Counted from the first letter of the stretch, positions 1-7,687 are shown. The stretch is DNA of 13,094 bases from Chlamydiota bacterium (GCA_021772235.1 JAJFMI010000117.1:1-13094); one strand, 5' to 3'. Notes: generated from the letters alone by a model not told the origin. Numbers and translations are program-made.

Positions 1-1544
1 TAATCATCGCCAGATATGGTAATAATCACTTGCTCATCCGCAATGAGATCTTCCATGTTGAACTCGCCTTCTGCCGCTATGATTTTTGTGCGACGATCAG
101 ACTTAGAGTGCTTTTTCAAGGTTTCTAGTTCATCTTTAATGATGTCACGCACCATCTGCTCGCTTGCTAAAATTTTGCGCAGGTGGGCAATCTTCTTCTG
201 TAGCTCGTCATACTCGGCTTGGATTTTGTCGAGTTCAAGACCTGTTAACTGGTAGAGTTTTAGATCGAGGACGGCGTTTGCTTGGCGATCAGTAAATTCG
301 TATTTCGCAATTATGCCGCGTTTCGCTTCGTCACGGTTAGCAGAGGCACGAATGAGTTTTACAAGTTCATCAAGATGATCTAGTGCTTTGAGGTAACCTT
401 CTAAAATGTGGGCGCGCGCTTCGGCTTTTGCAAGCTCGTAACGTGTGCGGCGACGGATCACTTCAATGCGATGCTCAATCCAAAGTTGCAGCATCTGCTT
501 GACGTTCATTACGCGCGGCAGACCTTTATCTAGGGCTAGCATATTGCAGCCAAAAGTCACCTGCATGTCTGTAAACTTATAAAGTTGGTTCGAGATCACG
601 TCGGGGATTTCACCGCGTTTTAAGTCGAGAGCAATGCGCATGCCATCTTTATCAGACTCATCTCGCAGGTCAGCGATTCCGGTAATCACTTTGTCGTTTA
701 TGAGGTCAGCGATTTTTTCAATGAGGCGCGATTTGTTTACGTTGTAAGGAATCTCATGAATGAGAATGCGCTGACGATCGTTCTGCGCCATCTCTTCTAT
801 ATCAATGAGTCCGCGTAAGATCAGTTTTCCGCGCCCTGTGTGGAAGGCTTCTTTAATGCCACGGTATCCGCAAATAATTCCACCAGAAGGAAAGTCAGGT
901 GCTGGCATCACTTGCATAATCTGATCGACTGTTGTTGCCGGATCATCAAGAAGAAGGTTTGCAGCTAAGATGAGTTCGCCAAGGTTGTGTGGCGGGATGT
1001 TTGTTGCCATTCCAACTGCAATTCCTGAGGAACCATTGCAGAGGAGGTTAGGAAATTTAGCAGGAAGTACGGTCGGTTCTTTTTTTGTCTCGTCATAGTT
1101 GGGAACAAAATCGACAGTCTCTTTGTCGAGATCTTCCATTAGTGCCATACAGGGGTGTGTCAAACGCGCTTCTGTATAACGCATCGCGGCTGGTGGATCG
1201 CCATCAACAGATCCGAAGTTTCCTTGGCCATCAACAAGCGGATAGCGCATCACCCAACTTTGGGCCATACGTACGAGTGTTGGATAGATGACTGTCTCAC
1301 CGTGCGGGTGAAAGTCCCCGGAGGTGTCCCCGGAAATTTTCGCGCACTTACGATGTTTTGCGCCGGGAGAAAGATTGAGGAGGCGCATGGCGTAGAGAAT
1401 GCGGCGCTGTGAGGGTTTAAGTCCATCGCGCACATCAGGAAGTGCCCGTGAAATAATCACTGACATAGAGTAACGGATGTAACTCTCCTTTACTTCTTCT
1501 TCGACGTTGCGATCTAATATGATTTCGCCTTTTGTGTAGGACAT
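1..1544 (-). CDS. gyrA: DNA gyrase subunit A, N-terminal part (cut by window edge)
   Basis: This is the DNA-cleaving and religating subunit of gyrase, which with GyrB introduces negative supercoils in the cytoplasm. I translated the frame by hand from the ATG at 1542-1544. It stays open to the left edge, giving 514 codons, so the C-terminal DNA-wrapping domain (GyrA box region) is missing only because the window ends. The start MSYTKGEIILDRNVEEEVKESYIRYSMSVI (residues 1-30) is typical. The catalytic tyrosine is Y123 in AAMRYTEARL, and GQGNFGS is at about 106-112. The quinolone pocket reads HPHGETVIYP (79-88), with Thr84 and Pro88 at the E. coli Ser83 and Asp87 positions. A coiled-coil region with a helix-rich tail follows residue 370. 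Only 12 nt separate the start from the gyrB stop, and an AAAGG motif overlaps that stop, so translation is probably coupled. No promoter is seen between the two genes. Confidence 0.96.
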   Translation of the reverse strand, partial: MSYTKGEIILDRNVEEEVKESYIRYSMSVIISRALPDVRDGLKPSQRRILYAMRLLNLSPGAKHRKCAKISGDTSGDFHPHGETVIYPTLVRMAQSWVMRYPLVDGQGNFGSVDGDPPAAMRYTEARLTHPCMALMEDLDKETVDFVPNYDETKKEPTVLPAKFPNLLCNGSSGIAVGMATNIPPHNLGELILAANLLLDDPATTVDQIMQVMPAPDFPSGGIICGYRGIKEAFHTGRGKLILRGLIDIEEMAQNDRQRILIHEIPYNVNKSRLIEKIADLINDKVITGIADLRDESDKDGMRIALDLKRGEIPDVISNQLYKFTDMQVTFGCNMLALDKGLPRVMNVKQMLQLWIEHRIEVIRRRTRYELAKAEARAHILEGYLKALDHLDELVKLIRASANRDEAKRGIIAKYEFTDRQANAVLDLKLYQLTGLELDKIQAEYDELQKKIAHLRKILASEQMVRDIIKDELETLKKHSKSDRRTKIIAAEGEFNMEDLIADEQVIITISGDD

Positions 1545-1556
1545 AGAATTCTACCT

Positions 1557-4037
1557 TTAAATATCTAAGTTTTTTACGGAGAGAGCGTGGCCCTCAATGA
1601 AGGCACGTCTAGGGGGTACCTCGTCTCCCATAAGCATTGTAAACATGTGGTCTGCTGCAACAGTATCCGGGATGGTCACTTTGATCAAGGTGCGCTTTAC
1701 AGGATCCATTGTCGTCTCCCATAGTTGGTCGGCGTTCATCTCACCCAGACCTTTATATCGCTGCAATTCGATTCCTTTGCGGCCATTCACTCGCAGAATC
1801 TCAATGAGTTCTTTCAATGTGTAGGTCGGCGTCTCTGTTTCTTCTTCGTCAATTACATCAAGGAGCTTCCCTTCAGCAATCAGATACTGCTCAAAGGTAA
1901 AGCTAAATGTAGCAAGATCACTTTTGAGTTTTTCTAAACCCTCTTCTTCATAAAGTTCGACGCAATGAAGAGACTTCGGACTAAATTTCATCATGTCCTC
2001 AGTACGCTCTTCTTCAGGAATCGAAGCTAGAGTCTCTTCAAAGGAGATTCTTTGCTCTTCTTCATTTGCCACTTTTAACGCAGCAAATTCATCTTCTGAA
2101 TAGACAAACTTGTTTTCCTGTGCCATCTGAACTAAGAACTTTGGTAGTTCTCCCTGCTCATTTTTTGAAGCGATAAACTCGCGGAAAGGAATTCCTTTTC
2201 TCTCAATTGTCTGAATCAATGTCTCCACAGAGAGAATAGACTTAACGAGCAAGTCAACTTCCTCTTTGTTGAGGTTTTCATTACGTGAGTTGGGACGTAG
2301 ATGAAGATCGCTTGTTCCAAGACTTAGGAGGTACTCATCCATTTCTGATTCTGAGTGAATATAGCGCATAGTTTTTTTGCGCTTGACGCGGTAGAGCGGC
2401 GGACGGGCAATATAGATATAGCCATTTTCCACAAGCTGCGGCATGTGTCGATAGAAAAATGTGAGAAGCAGCGTGCGAATATGCGATCCATCGACGTCGG
2501 CATCCGTCATGATAATGATTTTGTGATAGCGCAATTTTTCTAGATTGAATGTGTCTTTTCCAATCCCGCAACCAAAGGCAGAGATCATTGCACCAACTTC
2601 TGTGTTCTTTAATATCTTGTCGAGACGCGCTTTCTCTACGTTTAGAATTTTACCACGAATCGGTAGAATCGCTTGGAAACGACGGTCTCGGCCCGATTTG
2701 GCACTACCACCCGCAGAGTCTCCCTCAACAATATAGATTTCACAAAGTTTTGGATCGCGCTCTTGGCAATCAGTCAGCTTTCCTGGAAGACGTGAGCTAT
2801 CTAAGGCTGTTTTACGGAGGGTGAGTTCGCGCGCTTTGCGAGCCGCTTCACGCGCTTGCGCTGCAAGCGAGGCTTTTTCGAAAATCTTTTTTGCGATTTG
2901 CGGGTTTTCACCCAGGTAAACAGAGAACTCTTCCCCAACAATTTGTTGGACAACTTTGGCAACTTCACTGTTTCCAAGACGTTGCTTTGTCTGCCCTTCA
3001 AACTGCGGATTAGCGATTTTCAAAGAGAGGACAACTGTCAAACCCTCTTTCAGGTCTTCACCTGTAAGAGCTGCCTTATCACCTTTTCCAAAATTACTCG
3101 TTTTTACATACTGGTTAAGAGTACGTGTAAGAGCTGTTGAGAAACCCGTTACATGAGTTCCCCCCTGGCGCGTCGAAATGTTATTGACATAAGCGTGCAA
3201 AGACTCTGTGTAAGTATCGTTCCACTGCATAGCCACTTCAAATTCTAGCGGTCCATCGTGCAGTTCTTTCGCTCCTTTAATATAGATGGGTTCTTCAAAG
3301 AGTGGAATTTTGTTCTCATTAAGATACTCAACGAAAGAACTAATTCCTCCATCATACTTATAGATCTGCTCTTCACGATCGGTGGAGCGCTCATCATTAA
3401 AGACGATTTCTATGCCACTGTTAAGAAAGGCCAGCTCGCGCAGACGCTTTGCCAAAATGTCATAATCATATTCAAGAACGGAGAAAATTTTGTCATCAGG
3501 ATGGAACCAGACTTTAGTTCCTCTACGATTTGTTGGACCAATTTCTTTTAGAGGTTCTGTAACTTTTCCGCGTGAAAAACCTAGCTCATAGAGTTTTCCA
3601 TCTTTAGCAATTTCAAGCTCTAATTTGCGAGAAACAGCGTTTACACATGACACACCGACACCGTGCAGTCCACCCGAAACTTTATAGGAGTCTTTATCAA
3701 ACTTACCACCAGCGTGCAAAATTGTCATGACGACTTCAGCAGCTGTTACATCACGGCCCTGTTTTTTAGATTCCTGTTCATGTTTTCCGATTGGAATTCC
3801 ACGACCATCATCTTGAACAGAGACAGAGTTGTCTTTCTCAATTGTCACTTCAATGCGTGTACAATAGCCGGCCATCGCTTCATCGATACAGTTGTCGACA
3901 ACTTCATAGACGAGTTGATGGAGTCCATTTGAGGAAGTATCCCCAATGTACATACCGGGACGTTCACGGACAGCTTGCAAACCCTCCAAAACAGTAATGG
4001 AGCTAGCTGTGTATTCTTTATCTTTAGTCATCGACAT
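1557..4037 (-). CDS. gyrB: DNA gyrase subunit B
   Basis: This is the ATPase subunit of gyrase, 826 aa. The GHKL ATPase domain shows the catalytic Glu45 and Mg-binding Asn49 in YEVVDN, the DDGRGIP loop (76-82), LHAGGKFD (108-114) and the GGLHGVGVS lid (122-130). The transducer QTK loop lies near residue 350. The TOPRIM domain has EGDSAGGSAKSGRDR from about 439 and the metal-binding DADVDGSH from about 512. QRYKGLGEMN, with the conserved C-terminal end, is near 760. About 190 extra residues, acidic in places, sit between the DxD motif and QRYKGLGEMN, as in long Gram-negative GyrB proteins (E. coli has 804 aa) and unlike the short Firmicutes type. PIRGKILNVEK replaces the usual PLRGKILNVEK. The gene overlaps the upstream DUF721 gene by 14 nt. 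A second ATG two codons in (4031) has an equally usable AGGA ribosome site, so the exact start is uncertain. Confidence 0.98.
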   Translation of the reverse strand: MSMTKDKEYTASSITVLEGLQAVRERPGMYIGDTSSNGLHQLVYEVVDNCIDEAMAGYCTRIEVTIEKDNSVSVQDDGRGIPIGKHEQESKKQGRDVTAAEVVMTILHAGGKFDKDSYKVSGGLHGVGVSCVNAVSRKLELEIAKDGKLYELGFSRGKVTEPLKEIGPTNRRGTKVWFHPDDKIFSVLEYDYDILAKRLRELAFLNSGIEIVFNDERSTDREEQIYKYDGGISSFVEYLNENKIPLFEEPIYIKGAKELHDGPLEFEVAMQWNDTYTESLHAYVNNISTRQGGTHVTGFSTALTRTLNQYVKTSNFGKGDKAALTGEDLKEGLTVVLSLKIANPQFEGQTKQRLGNSEVAKVVQQIVGEEFSVYLGENPQIAKKIFEKASLAAQAREAARKARELTLRKTALDSSRLPGKLTDCQERDPKLCEIYIVEGDSAGGSAKSGRDRRFQAILPIRGKILNVEKARLDKILKNTEVGAMISAFGCGIGKDTFNLEKLRYHKIIIMTDADVDGSHIRTLLLTFFYRHMPQLVENGYIYIARPPLYRVKRKKTMRYIHSESEMDEYLLSLGTSDLHLRPNSRNENLNKEEVDLLVKSILSVETLIQTIERKGIPFREFIASKNEQGELPKFLVQMAQENKFVYSEDEFAALKVANEEEQRISFEETLASIPEEERTEDMMKFSPKSLHCVELYEEEGLEKLKSDLATFSFTFEQYLIAEGKLLDVIDEEETETPTYTLKELIEILRVNGRKGIELQRYKGLGEMNADQLWETTMDPVKRTLIKVTIPDTVAADHMFTMLMGDEVPPRRAFIEGHALSVKNLDI

Positions 4038-4371
4038 AATTTCCTATCCGAAAGAAGATTCTCTGAATGTTATGTTTGGGGAATTTGTTCCGCAGTAAGT
4101 TCAACAGTCTAGCTCTTTCGTGCTGGACAAGCAAGCTTAAAAGAGTCGAACTGCGTACTTCTACCGTTAACGTTCCATCTCGATACGAGACTGCTCGCGT
4201 CATCGGAGCCAACTTTTCACCGATTAATTTAGGCCACGCCTCGAGAATATGATCCGGAGAGGTTTTAAGCGATTTTTCAATCCCTTTCAACGTCCTTGGA
4301 AGCAGTTCATCAAGCGTACGGCCTGTCGGTTTTAGACCTCGATAATTGCGAGGGATTCTACGAATTCCCAT
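4024..4371 (-). CDS. DUF721 (DciA-like) protein
   Basis: This is a small basic protein of 115 aa. Residues 43-82 carry the DUF721 pattern: an AWPKLIGEKLAPMTRA block around W46, then SYRDGTLTVEV and a LLSLL helix. DUF721 proteins are known as DciA, loaders of the replicative DnaB helicase in bacteria without DnaC or DnaI. That role is inferred here from family membership. It is the first gene of an operon with gyrB and gyrA, and its stop lies 14 nt inside gyrB, so a link to replication and topology fits. The same trio occurs in Chlamydia as CT191-CT190-CT189, as I recall. The start is the only Met before the conserved block. A promoter-like pair ends 7 nt before it, so the mRNA may have almost no leader. 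Confidence 0.85.
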   Translation of the reverse strand: MGIRRIPRNYRGLKPTGRTLDELLPRTLKGIEKSLKTSPDHILEAWPKLIGEKLAPMTRAVSYRDGTLTVEVRSSTLLSLLVQHERARLLNLLRNKFPKHNIQRIFFRIGNYVDD

Positions 4372-4378
4372 GGTTCCT

Positions 4379-4407
4379 ATACTATCGAAAAAGTTTCAAA
4401 GATTCAA
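4379..4407 (-). promoter_or_regulatory. candidate promoter for the DUF721-gyrB-gyrA operon
   Basis: On the minus strand a -35-like TTGAAT (4402-4407) is followed by exactly 17 bp and then a -10-like TAGTAT (4379-4384). Each box matches the sigma-70 consensus at 4 of 6 positions. It lies directly upstream of the first gene of the operon. Predicted transcription would begin within a base or two of the ATG at 4371. It is a pattern match only, in a gap where a divergent promoter is expected. Confidence 0.4.
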
Positions 4408-4428
4408 CTGTTTTCGAAAGATCCAATC

Positions 4429-4437
4429 TGTTACAAT
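4429..4437 (+). promoter_or_regulatory. candidate extended -10 promoter for bipA
   Basis: TGTTACAAT is an extended -10 (TGnTACAAT, hexamer at 4432-4437). No good -35 is present; the best hexamer at 17 bp spacing is TGTTTT (4409-4414). Transcription is predicted around 4443-4446, essentially at the bipA ATG (4446). No Shine-Dalgarno sequence is visible before that ATG. Confidence 0.45.
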
Positions 4438-4445
4438 GATCTAAT

Positions 4446-6260
4446 ATGACAAACAAAAACATACGCAATATAGCCATTATCGCTCACATTGACCATGGCA
4501 AAACAACATTATTAGACAGTCTACTAGCTCAATCTCAGCTATTTCGAGAGGGTGAAGCTGTTCCTGAACGCGCAATGGATAGTTATTCATTGGAAAGAGA
4601 GCGTGGAATTACAATATTTGCTAAACACACAAGCCTTTATTACAACGATATTAAAATAAATTTAATTGACACCCCTGGTCACGCCGACTTTTCCGGCGAA
4701 GTAGAGCGTGTTCTTGGTATGGTCAGCTGCGTACTCCTTTTGGTCGATGCTTCCGATGGTCCAATGCCCCAAACCCGTTTTGTCCTTTCCGAAGCGCTAA
4801 AACTTGGCCTTAAGCCAATTGTCGTCTTCAATAAAATCGATCGCCCCCACGCTGATCCAGAAAACGCCCTCAACCTTACATTTGATCTTTTTGTAGAACT
4901 TGGCGCTACTGATGAACAGCTTGACTTTCCCTACATTTACGCCTCTGCTCTAAACGGCTTTGCCATGTTAAAAGTTGACGATCCGCGCGTTGATATGCTG
5001 CCGCTCTTTGAAATGATCATCGACAAAATACCTGAGCCACCAGGAAACGCTGAGCTTCCTTTCCTTATGCAAGCGATGACCTTAAGTTATGACGATTATT
5101 TAGGCCGCCAAGCTACAGGCAGAATTCTCGAAGGGAAAATTGCCAAGGATGACGCCTTCACACTGATCAATCGCGATGGCCATCCTACTCAGCACAAAGT
5201 GACACGTATCCAAGGCTACCTTGGTCTTGAAAAAGTCGAACTTAAAGAAGCCCTTGTTGGTGACATCGTCTCCATCGCAGGAGCACCTGAAGTGAATATT
5301 GGCGATACGCTTTGCGATCCGAAAAACATCAAACAACTGCCCCCAATTGAACTTTCTGAACCAACACTTTCCGTAGACTTTCTAGTGAACGGCAGTCCAT
5401 TTGTTGGAAAAGAGGGCTCCCACGTTACAATGAATAAAATTCGCGACCGCCTCTTGAAAGAAAAGCGCGCGAACATCTCCTATAATGTAGAAGAGCACTA
5501 CGGAAAAGAAGACTTTGTCCGCGTATTTGGAAAAGGTGAGCTTCATCTTGCCATACTCATTGAAGCGATGCGCCGAGAAAACTTCGAATTCTCCCTCTCT
5601 AAACCACAAGTACTGATTAAAGAGATCGAAGGCGTTCGCAATGAGCCTTACGAAGTCGTACATATCGAAGTTCCTGAAGAATACTCAGGTTCTGTCATTG
5701 AAGAACTCAACCGTCGCAAAGGCGAAATGCGTGAGATGCATACGAACGAACACAGCATCTCAACCATTAAATTTTGGATGCCAACACGCGCACTGATGGG
5801 CTATCGCAGCGATTTCCTTACTCAAACCCGCGGTAAAGGAATCCTCACATCAAGTTTTGACTGCTTTGCTCCTTGGAAAGGGCAAATCCCAGGCCGCAAA
5901 AACGGTGCTATGATTGCCGGTGGTAAAGGCCGAGCAACCCCTTACTCTCTATTTAGCTTACAAGATCGCGGCACACTTTTTGTTACTGCCAACGATGAAG
6001 TTTACGAAGGCATGCTAGTTGGTGAACATAGCCGTGACAACGATCTTGTCGTCAATGCTGTTCGCGAGAAAAAACTGACTAACGTCCGTGCTTCCGGTAC
6101 AGACGAAAACGTCGTTCTCGTCCCCGCTCGCAAAATGACACTCGAACAAGCGATCGACTTTATTGAAGAAGATGAGCTAATCGAAGTCACCCCGAAAAAC
6201 ATCCGCCTACGCAAGAAATATCTTTCTGAAGTGGATCGCAAAACGAGATCACGCAGCTAA
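4446..6260 (+). CDS. typA: ribosome-associated GTPase BipA/TypA
   Basis: This translational GTPase is related to EF-G, binds the ribosome and helps 50S assembly and stress or cold adaptation. Length is 604 aa against about 607 in E. coli. G1 is AHIDHGKTT (13-21), G2 is RERGIT (51-56), G3 DTPGH (75-79) and G4 NKID (129-132). An EF-G-like domain II follows, then domain III with GKGELHLAILIEAMRRE and domain V. The BipA-specific C-terminal domain includes QDRGTLFV, EVYEGMLVGEHSR and KKLTNVRASGTDE. The start is firm because MTNKNIRNIAIIAHIDHGKTT aligns with the usual BipA N-terminus and no other start fits. There is no ribosome-binding site before it. It is transcribed away from the gyrase operon. 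Its stop overlaps the stop of the convergent downstream gene by 4 bp. Confidence 0.97.
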   Translation: MTNKNIRNIAIIAHIDHGKTTLLDSLLAQSQLFREGEAVPERAMDSYSLERERGITIFAKHTSLYYNDIKINLIDTPGHADFSGEVERVLGMVSCVLLLVDASDGPMPQTRFVLSEALKLGLKPIVVFNKIDRPHADPENALNLTFDLFVELGATDEQLDFPYIYASALNGFAMLKVDDPRVDMLPLFEMIIDKIPEPPGNAELPFLMQAMTLSYDDYLGRQATGRILEGKIAKDDAFTLINRDGHPTQHKVTRIQGYLGLEKVELKEALVGDIVSIAGAPEVNIGDTLCDPKNIKQLPPIELSEPTLSVDFLVNGSPFVGKEGSHVTMNKIRDRLLKEKRANISYNVEEHYGKEDFVRVFGKGELHLAILIEAMRRENFEFSLSKPQVLIKEIEGVRNEPYEVVHIEVPEEYSGSVIEELNRRKGEMREMHTNEHSISTIKFWMPTRALMGYRSDFLTQTRGKGILTSSFDCFAPWKGQIPGRKNGAMIAGGKGRATPYSLFSLQDRGTLFVTANDEVYEGMLVGEHSRDNDLVVNAVREKKLTNVRASGTDENVVLVPARKMTLEQAIDFIEEDELIEVTPKNIRLRKKYLSEVDRKTRSRS

Positions 6261-7021
6261 ATATAGAGATATTGCATCTGCTGATTTTTCTTGGGACCGA
6301 TGATGCGCCAATGAAATAAGATTTTCTCTAAATCCCAGGTCAAGCTTCCCAAATAAGTATCTTCTCCACAGAGATGGGCGTCTAGTGATTCTAAACGCCC
6401 CTCTGAAGTAGGCTTTAGATGAAATAAAAAGACCGGTCGTTTTTCGCCATAACGCAAATGCTCCAAAGTAATGAGCGTGTTTTTTAGATCCAAGCTCCAA
6501 CGAAAACGATTGCGAAAAGTAGACTTTGGCTTATCCCACTCTCCCACCTCTTGAAAAATGAGCGTGCGCGCATCTGATAAAAGCGGTGTGACAACCGCCT
6601 CACCACCCCTCTCTTCTTTACCTTGAGAACCTACACAAAGGCAGAGTTTTTGTACTTTGAGGAGGCGCTCCCAAAAATGCTTAAGCTCTCTACTAAAGAG
6701 AGGCTTCTTCTGCAACATATCGGAAGAGAAGTAGTGATAACATTTTTTCTCCTGCGCAGAAAGTAGCGTGTAGTGTTTTTTCAAAAGCGCTTCCAGCTCC
6801 CAACGAAAAGGCGAATCCTGATCCAAGGTAAAAATACGCGCTTTCCCCTCTTTCCAACTTGTTACAACACCGCAGCTCATTAACTTTTTCAATGCATTTT
6901 GCAGAGGAGCTAGCGGCACCTGAAAATGATTCTGCAACTGCGTCGCATAAGCCTTTTCATTTACAAATAGAAAAAGCAATACCCTTTCCACATTCGTATT
7001 TCCAAATAATTCACCTAACAT
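6257..7021 (-). CDS. winged-helix regulator-like protein with C-terminal DUF6314-like domain
   Basis: This 254-aa protein appears to have two domains. Residues 1-80 look like an ArsR-type winged helix: FGNTNVERVLLFLFVNEKAYATQLQ, then LAPLQNALKKLMSCGVVTSWKEGKARIFTL as recognition helix and wing. Residues 143-254 resemble DUF6314: an LIFQEVGEW strand, RFRWSLD, a VFLFHLKP strand, then the diagnostic run DAHLCGEDTY (214-223), HWRIIGPKKN (237-246) and a closing YLY. The match is from memory of the family pattern. The function of DUF6314 is unknown to me. No membrane segment or signal peptide is seen. An AGGAGGG lies about 14 nt before the ATG, an unusually long spacing, and an in-frame TAA between them rules out an earlier start. 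It converges with bipA (4-bp stop overlap) and is divergent from bioY across a palindrome. A transcription factor controlling itself or bioY is an inference. Confidence 0.7.
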   Translation of the reverse strand: MLGELFGNTNVERVLLFLFVNEKAYATQLQNHFQVPLAPLQNALKKLMSCGVVTSWKEGKARIFTLDQDSPFRWELEALLKKHYTLLSAQEKKCYHYFSSDMLQKKPLFSRELKHFWERLLKVQKLCLCVGSQGKEERGGEAVVTPLLSDARTLIFQEVGEWDKPKSTFRNRFRWSLDLKNTLITLEHLRYGEKRPVFLFHLKPTSEGRLESLDAHLCGEDTYLGSLTWDLEKILFHWRIIGPKKNQQMQYLYI

Positions 7022-7065
7022 AAAGGTTAATTATCCCTCCTATTTGGATTTATTGCAACAAACAA

Positions 7066-7080
7066 ACCTAATATTTAGGT
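7066..7080. promoter_or_regulatory. 15-bp perfect palindrome, candidate operator
   Basis: ACCTAA-TAT-TTAGGT is a perfect inverted repeat with 6-bp arms around a 3-bp centre. It lies between the divergent winged-helix gene and bioY. It contains TAATAT (7069-7074), a possible -10, with a weak TTGGAT (7044-7049) 19 bp upstream. A third copy of the half-site, ACCTAA, is at 7013-7018, next to the start codon of the winged-helix gene. The spacing and position suit an operator, but nothing in the sequence identifies the binding protein. Confidence 0.45.
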
Positions 7081-7162
7081 AAAACAGAAAGGCGAATGTT
7101 GTAAATCTTGCCTTCAAAAAGAGATCATGGGTTTGTTCATAACAATAGGAAAACTGAACTCT

Positions 7163-7687
7163 ATGGAAAATGTAAAAATTAAAACTGCTGCCTATGCAGC
7201 AGTGCCAGTCATCATTGTATCATTGATGATTGGCATTTTGGCCCAAATCAAAATTCCCCTTCCCTATTCACTTGTGCCGTTTTCGGGACAAGTGATTGGC
7301 GTGCTTTTAGCGGGAGGATTATTGGGAAAAGAGCGCGGAGCAATTGCCGTCATGCTCTATCTTGTTGAAGGAGCTCTAGGCATGCCTGTATTTGCAGGGG
7401 GAAGTTCAGGAATTCCTATTTTAGTTGGCCCTCACGCGGGCTATCTACTCTCCTTTCCTTTAGAAGCTTTCCTTTTTGGCTGGACACTTGAGCAGAAATG
7501 GAAATACTCCTTTGCTCTACTTGTCCCTTTTGTCAATTTAGCATTTGGCACACTGGGCCTGCTGCTCTATATGAATGCAAAACAGGCCTTGGCAATGGGG
7601 TTTTATCCCTTCATATTAGTGGACATTGCAAAAACACTCCTTGTTCTCTCAATAATCAGGAGGTCTCTTTGGAAAAAAACATCCTAA
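7163..7687 (+). CDS. bioY: biotin transporter BioY (S-component)
   Basis: This integral membrane protein binds and imports biotin, either alone or with an ECF energizing module (none is seen here). Length is 174 aa from this start. The family signature is clear: PFSGQVIGVLLAGGLLGKERGA, then YLVEGALGMPVFAGGSSG and ILVGPHAGYLLSFPLEAFLFGW, with about five to six hydrophobic segments and a positively charged C-terminal end. The frame is open from an ATG at 7127, which would add 12 residues. I chose 7163 because MENVKIKTAAYAAVPVIIV resembles the usual short BioY N-terminus and an AGGA lies 12 nt upstream; the earlier start has only a weak GAG. The 3' end overlaps the next gene by 19 bp, so the two are co-transcribed and probably translationally coupled. 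A palindrome upstream may control it. Confidence 0.93.
   Translation: MENVKIKTAAYAAVPVIIVSLMIGILAQIKIPLPYSLVPFSGQVIGVLLAGGLLGKERGAIAVMLYLVEGALGMPVFAGGSSGIPILVGPHAGYLLSFPLEAFLFGWTLEQKWKYSFALLVPFVNLAFGTLGLLLYMNAKQALAMGFYPFILVDIAKTLLVLSIIRRSLWKKTS
7658..7663 (+). promoter_or_regulatory. Shine-Dalgarno AGGAGG that fixes a TTG start
   Basis: A perfect AGGAGG inside the bioY 3' end sits 5 nt before TTG at 7669. It identifies the start of the BPL_N gene although the same frame is open back to an ATG at 7498. It is among the strongest ribosome sites in the window. Confidence 0.8.

Noticed and set aside
16..1412. Several plus-strand open frames over the left end of the window
   Set aside because: They run antisense to gyrA, which gives a clear conserved protein in its own frame; the plus-strand translations are low-complexity or unconserved.
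1597..3932. Plus-strand open frames opposite gyrB
   Set aside because: They are shadows of the gyrB coding frame, with no ribosome sites and no family motifs.
7099..7107. TTGTAAATC, resembling one half of an E. coli BirA operator
   Set aside because: No matching inverted half GGTTTACAA lies at the expected spacing on either side, so a BirA box is not supported.
7022..7162. A riboswitch in the bioY leader
   Set aside because: Apart from the short palindrome I see no paired structure or conserved motif; a DNA operator explains the repeat better.
7498..7668. Upstream extension of the BPL_N reading frame to an ATG at 7498
   Set aside because: These 57 codons lie over the conserved bioY frame and give unconserved sequence; AGGAGG 5 nt before TTG 7669 and the family N-terminus place the start there.
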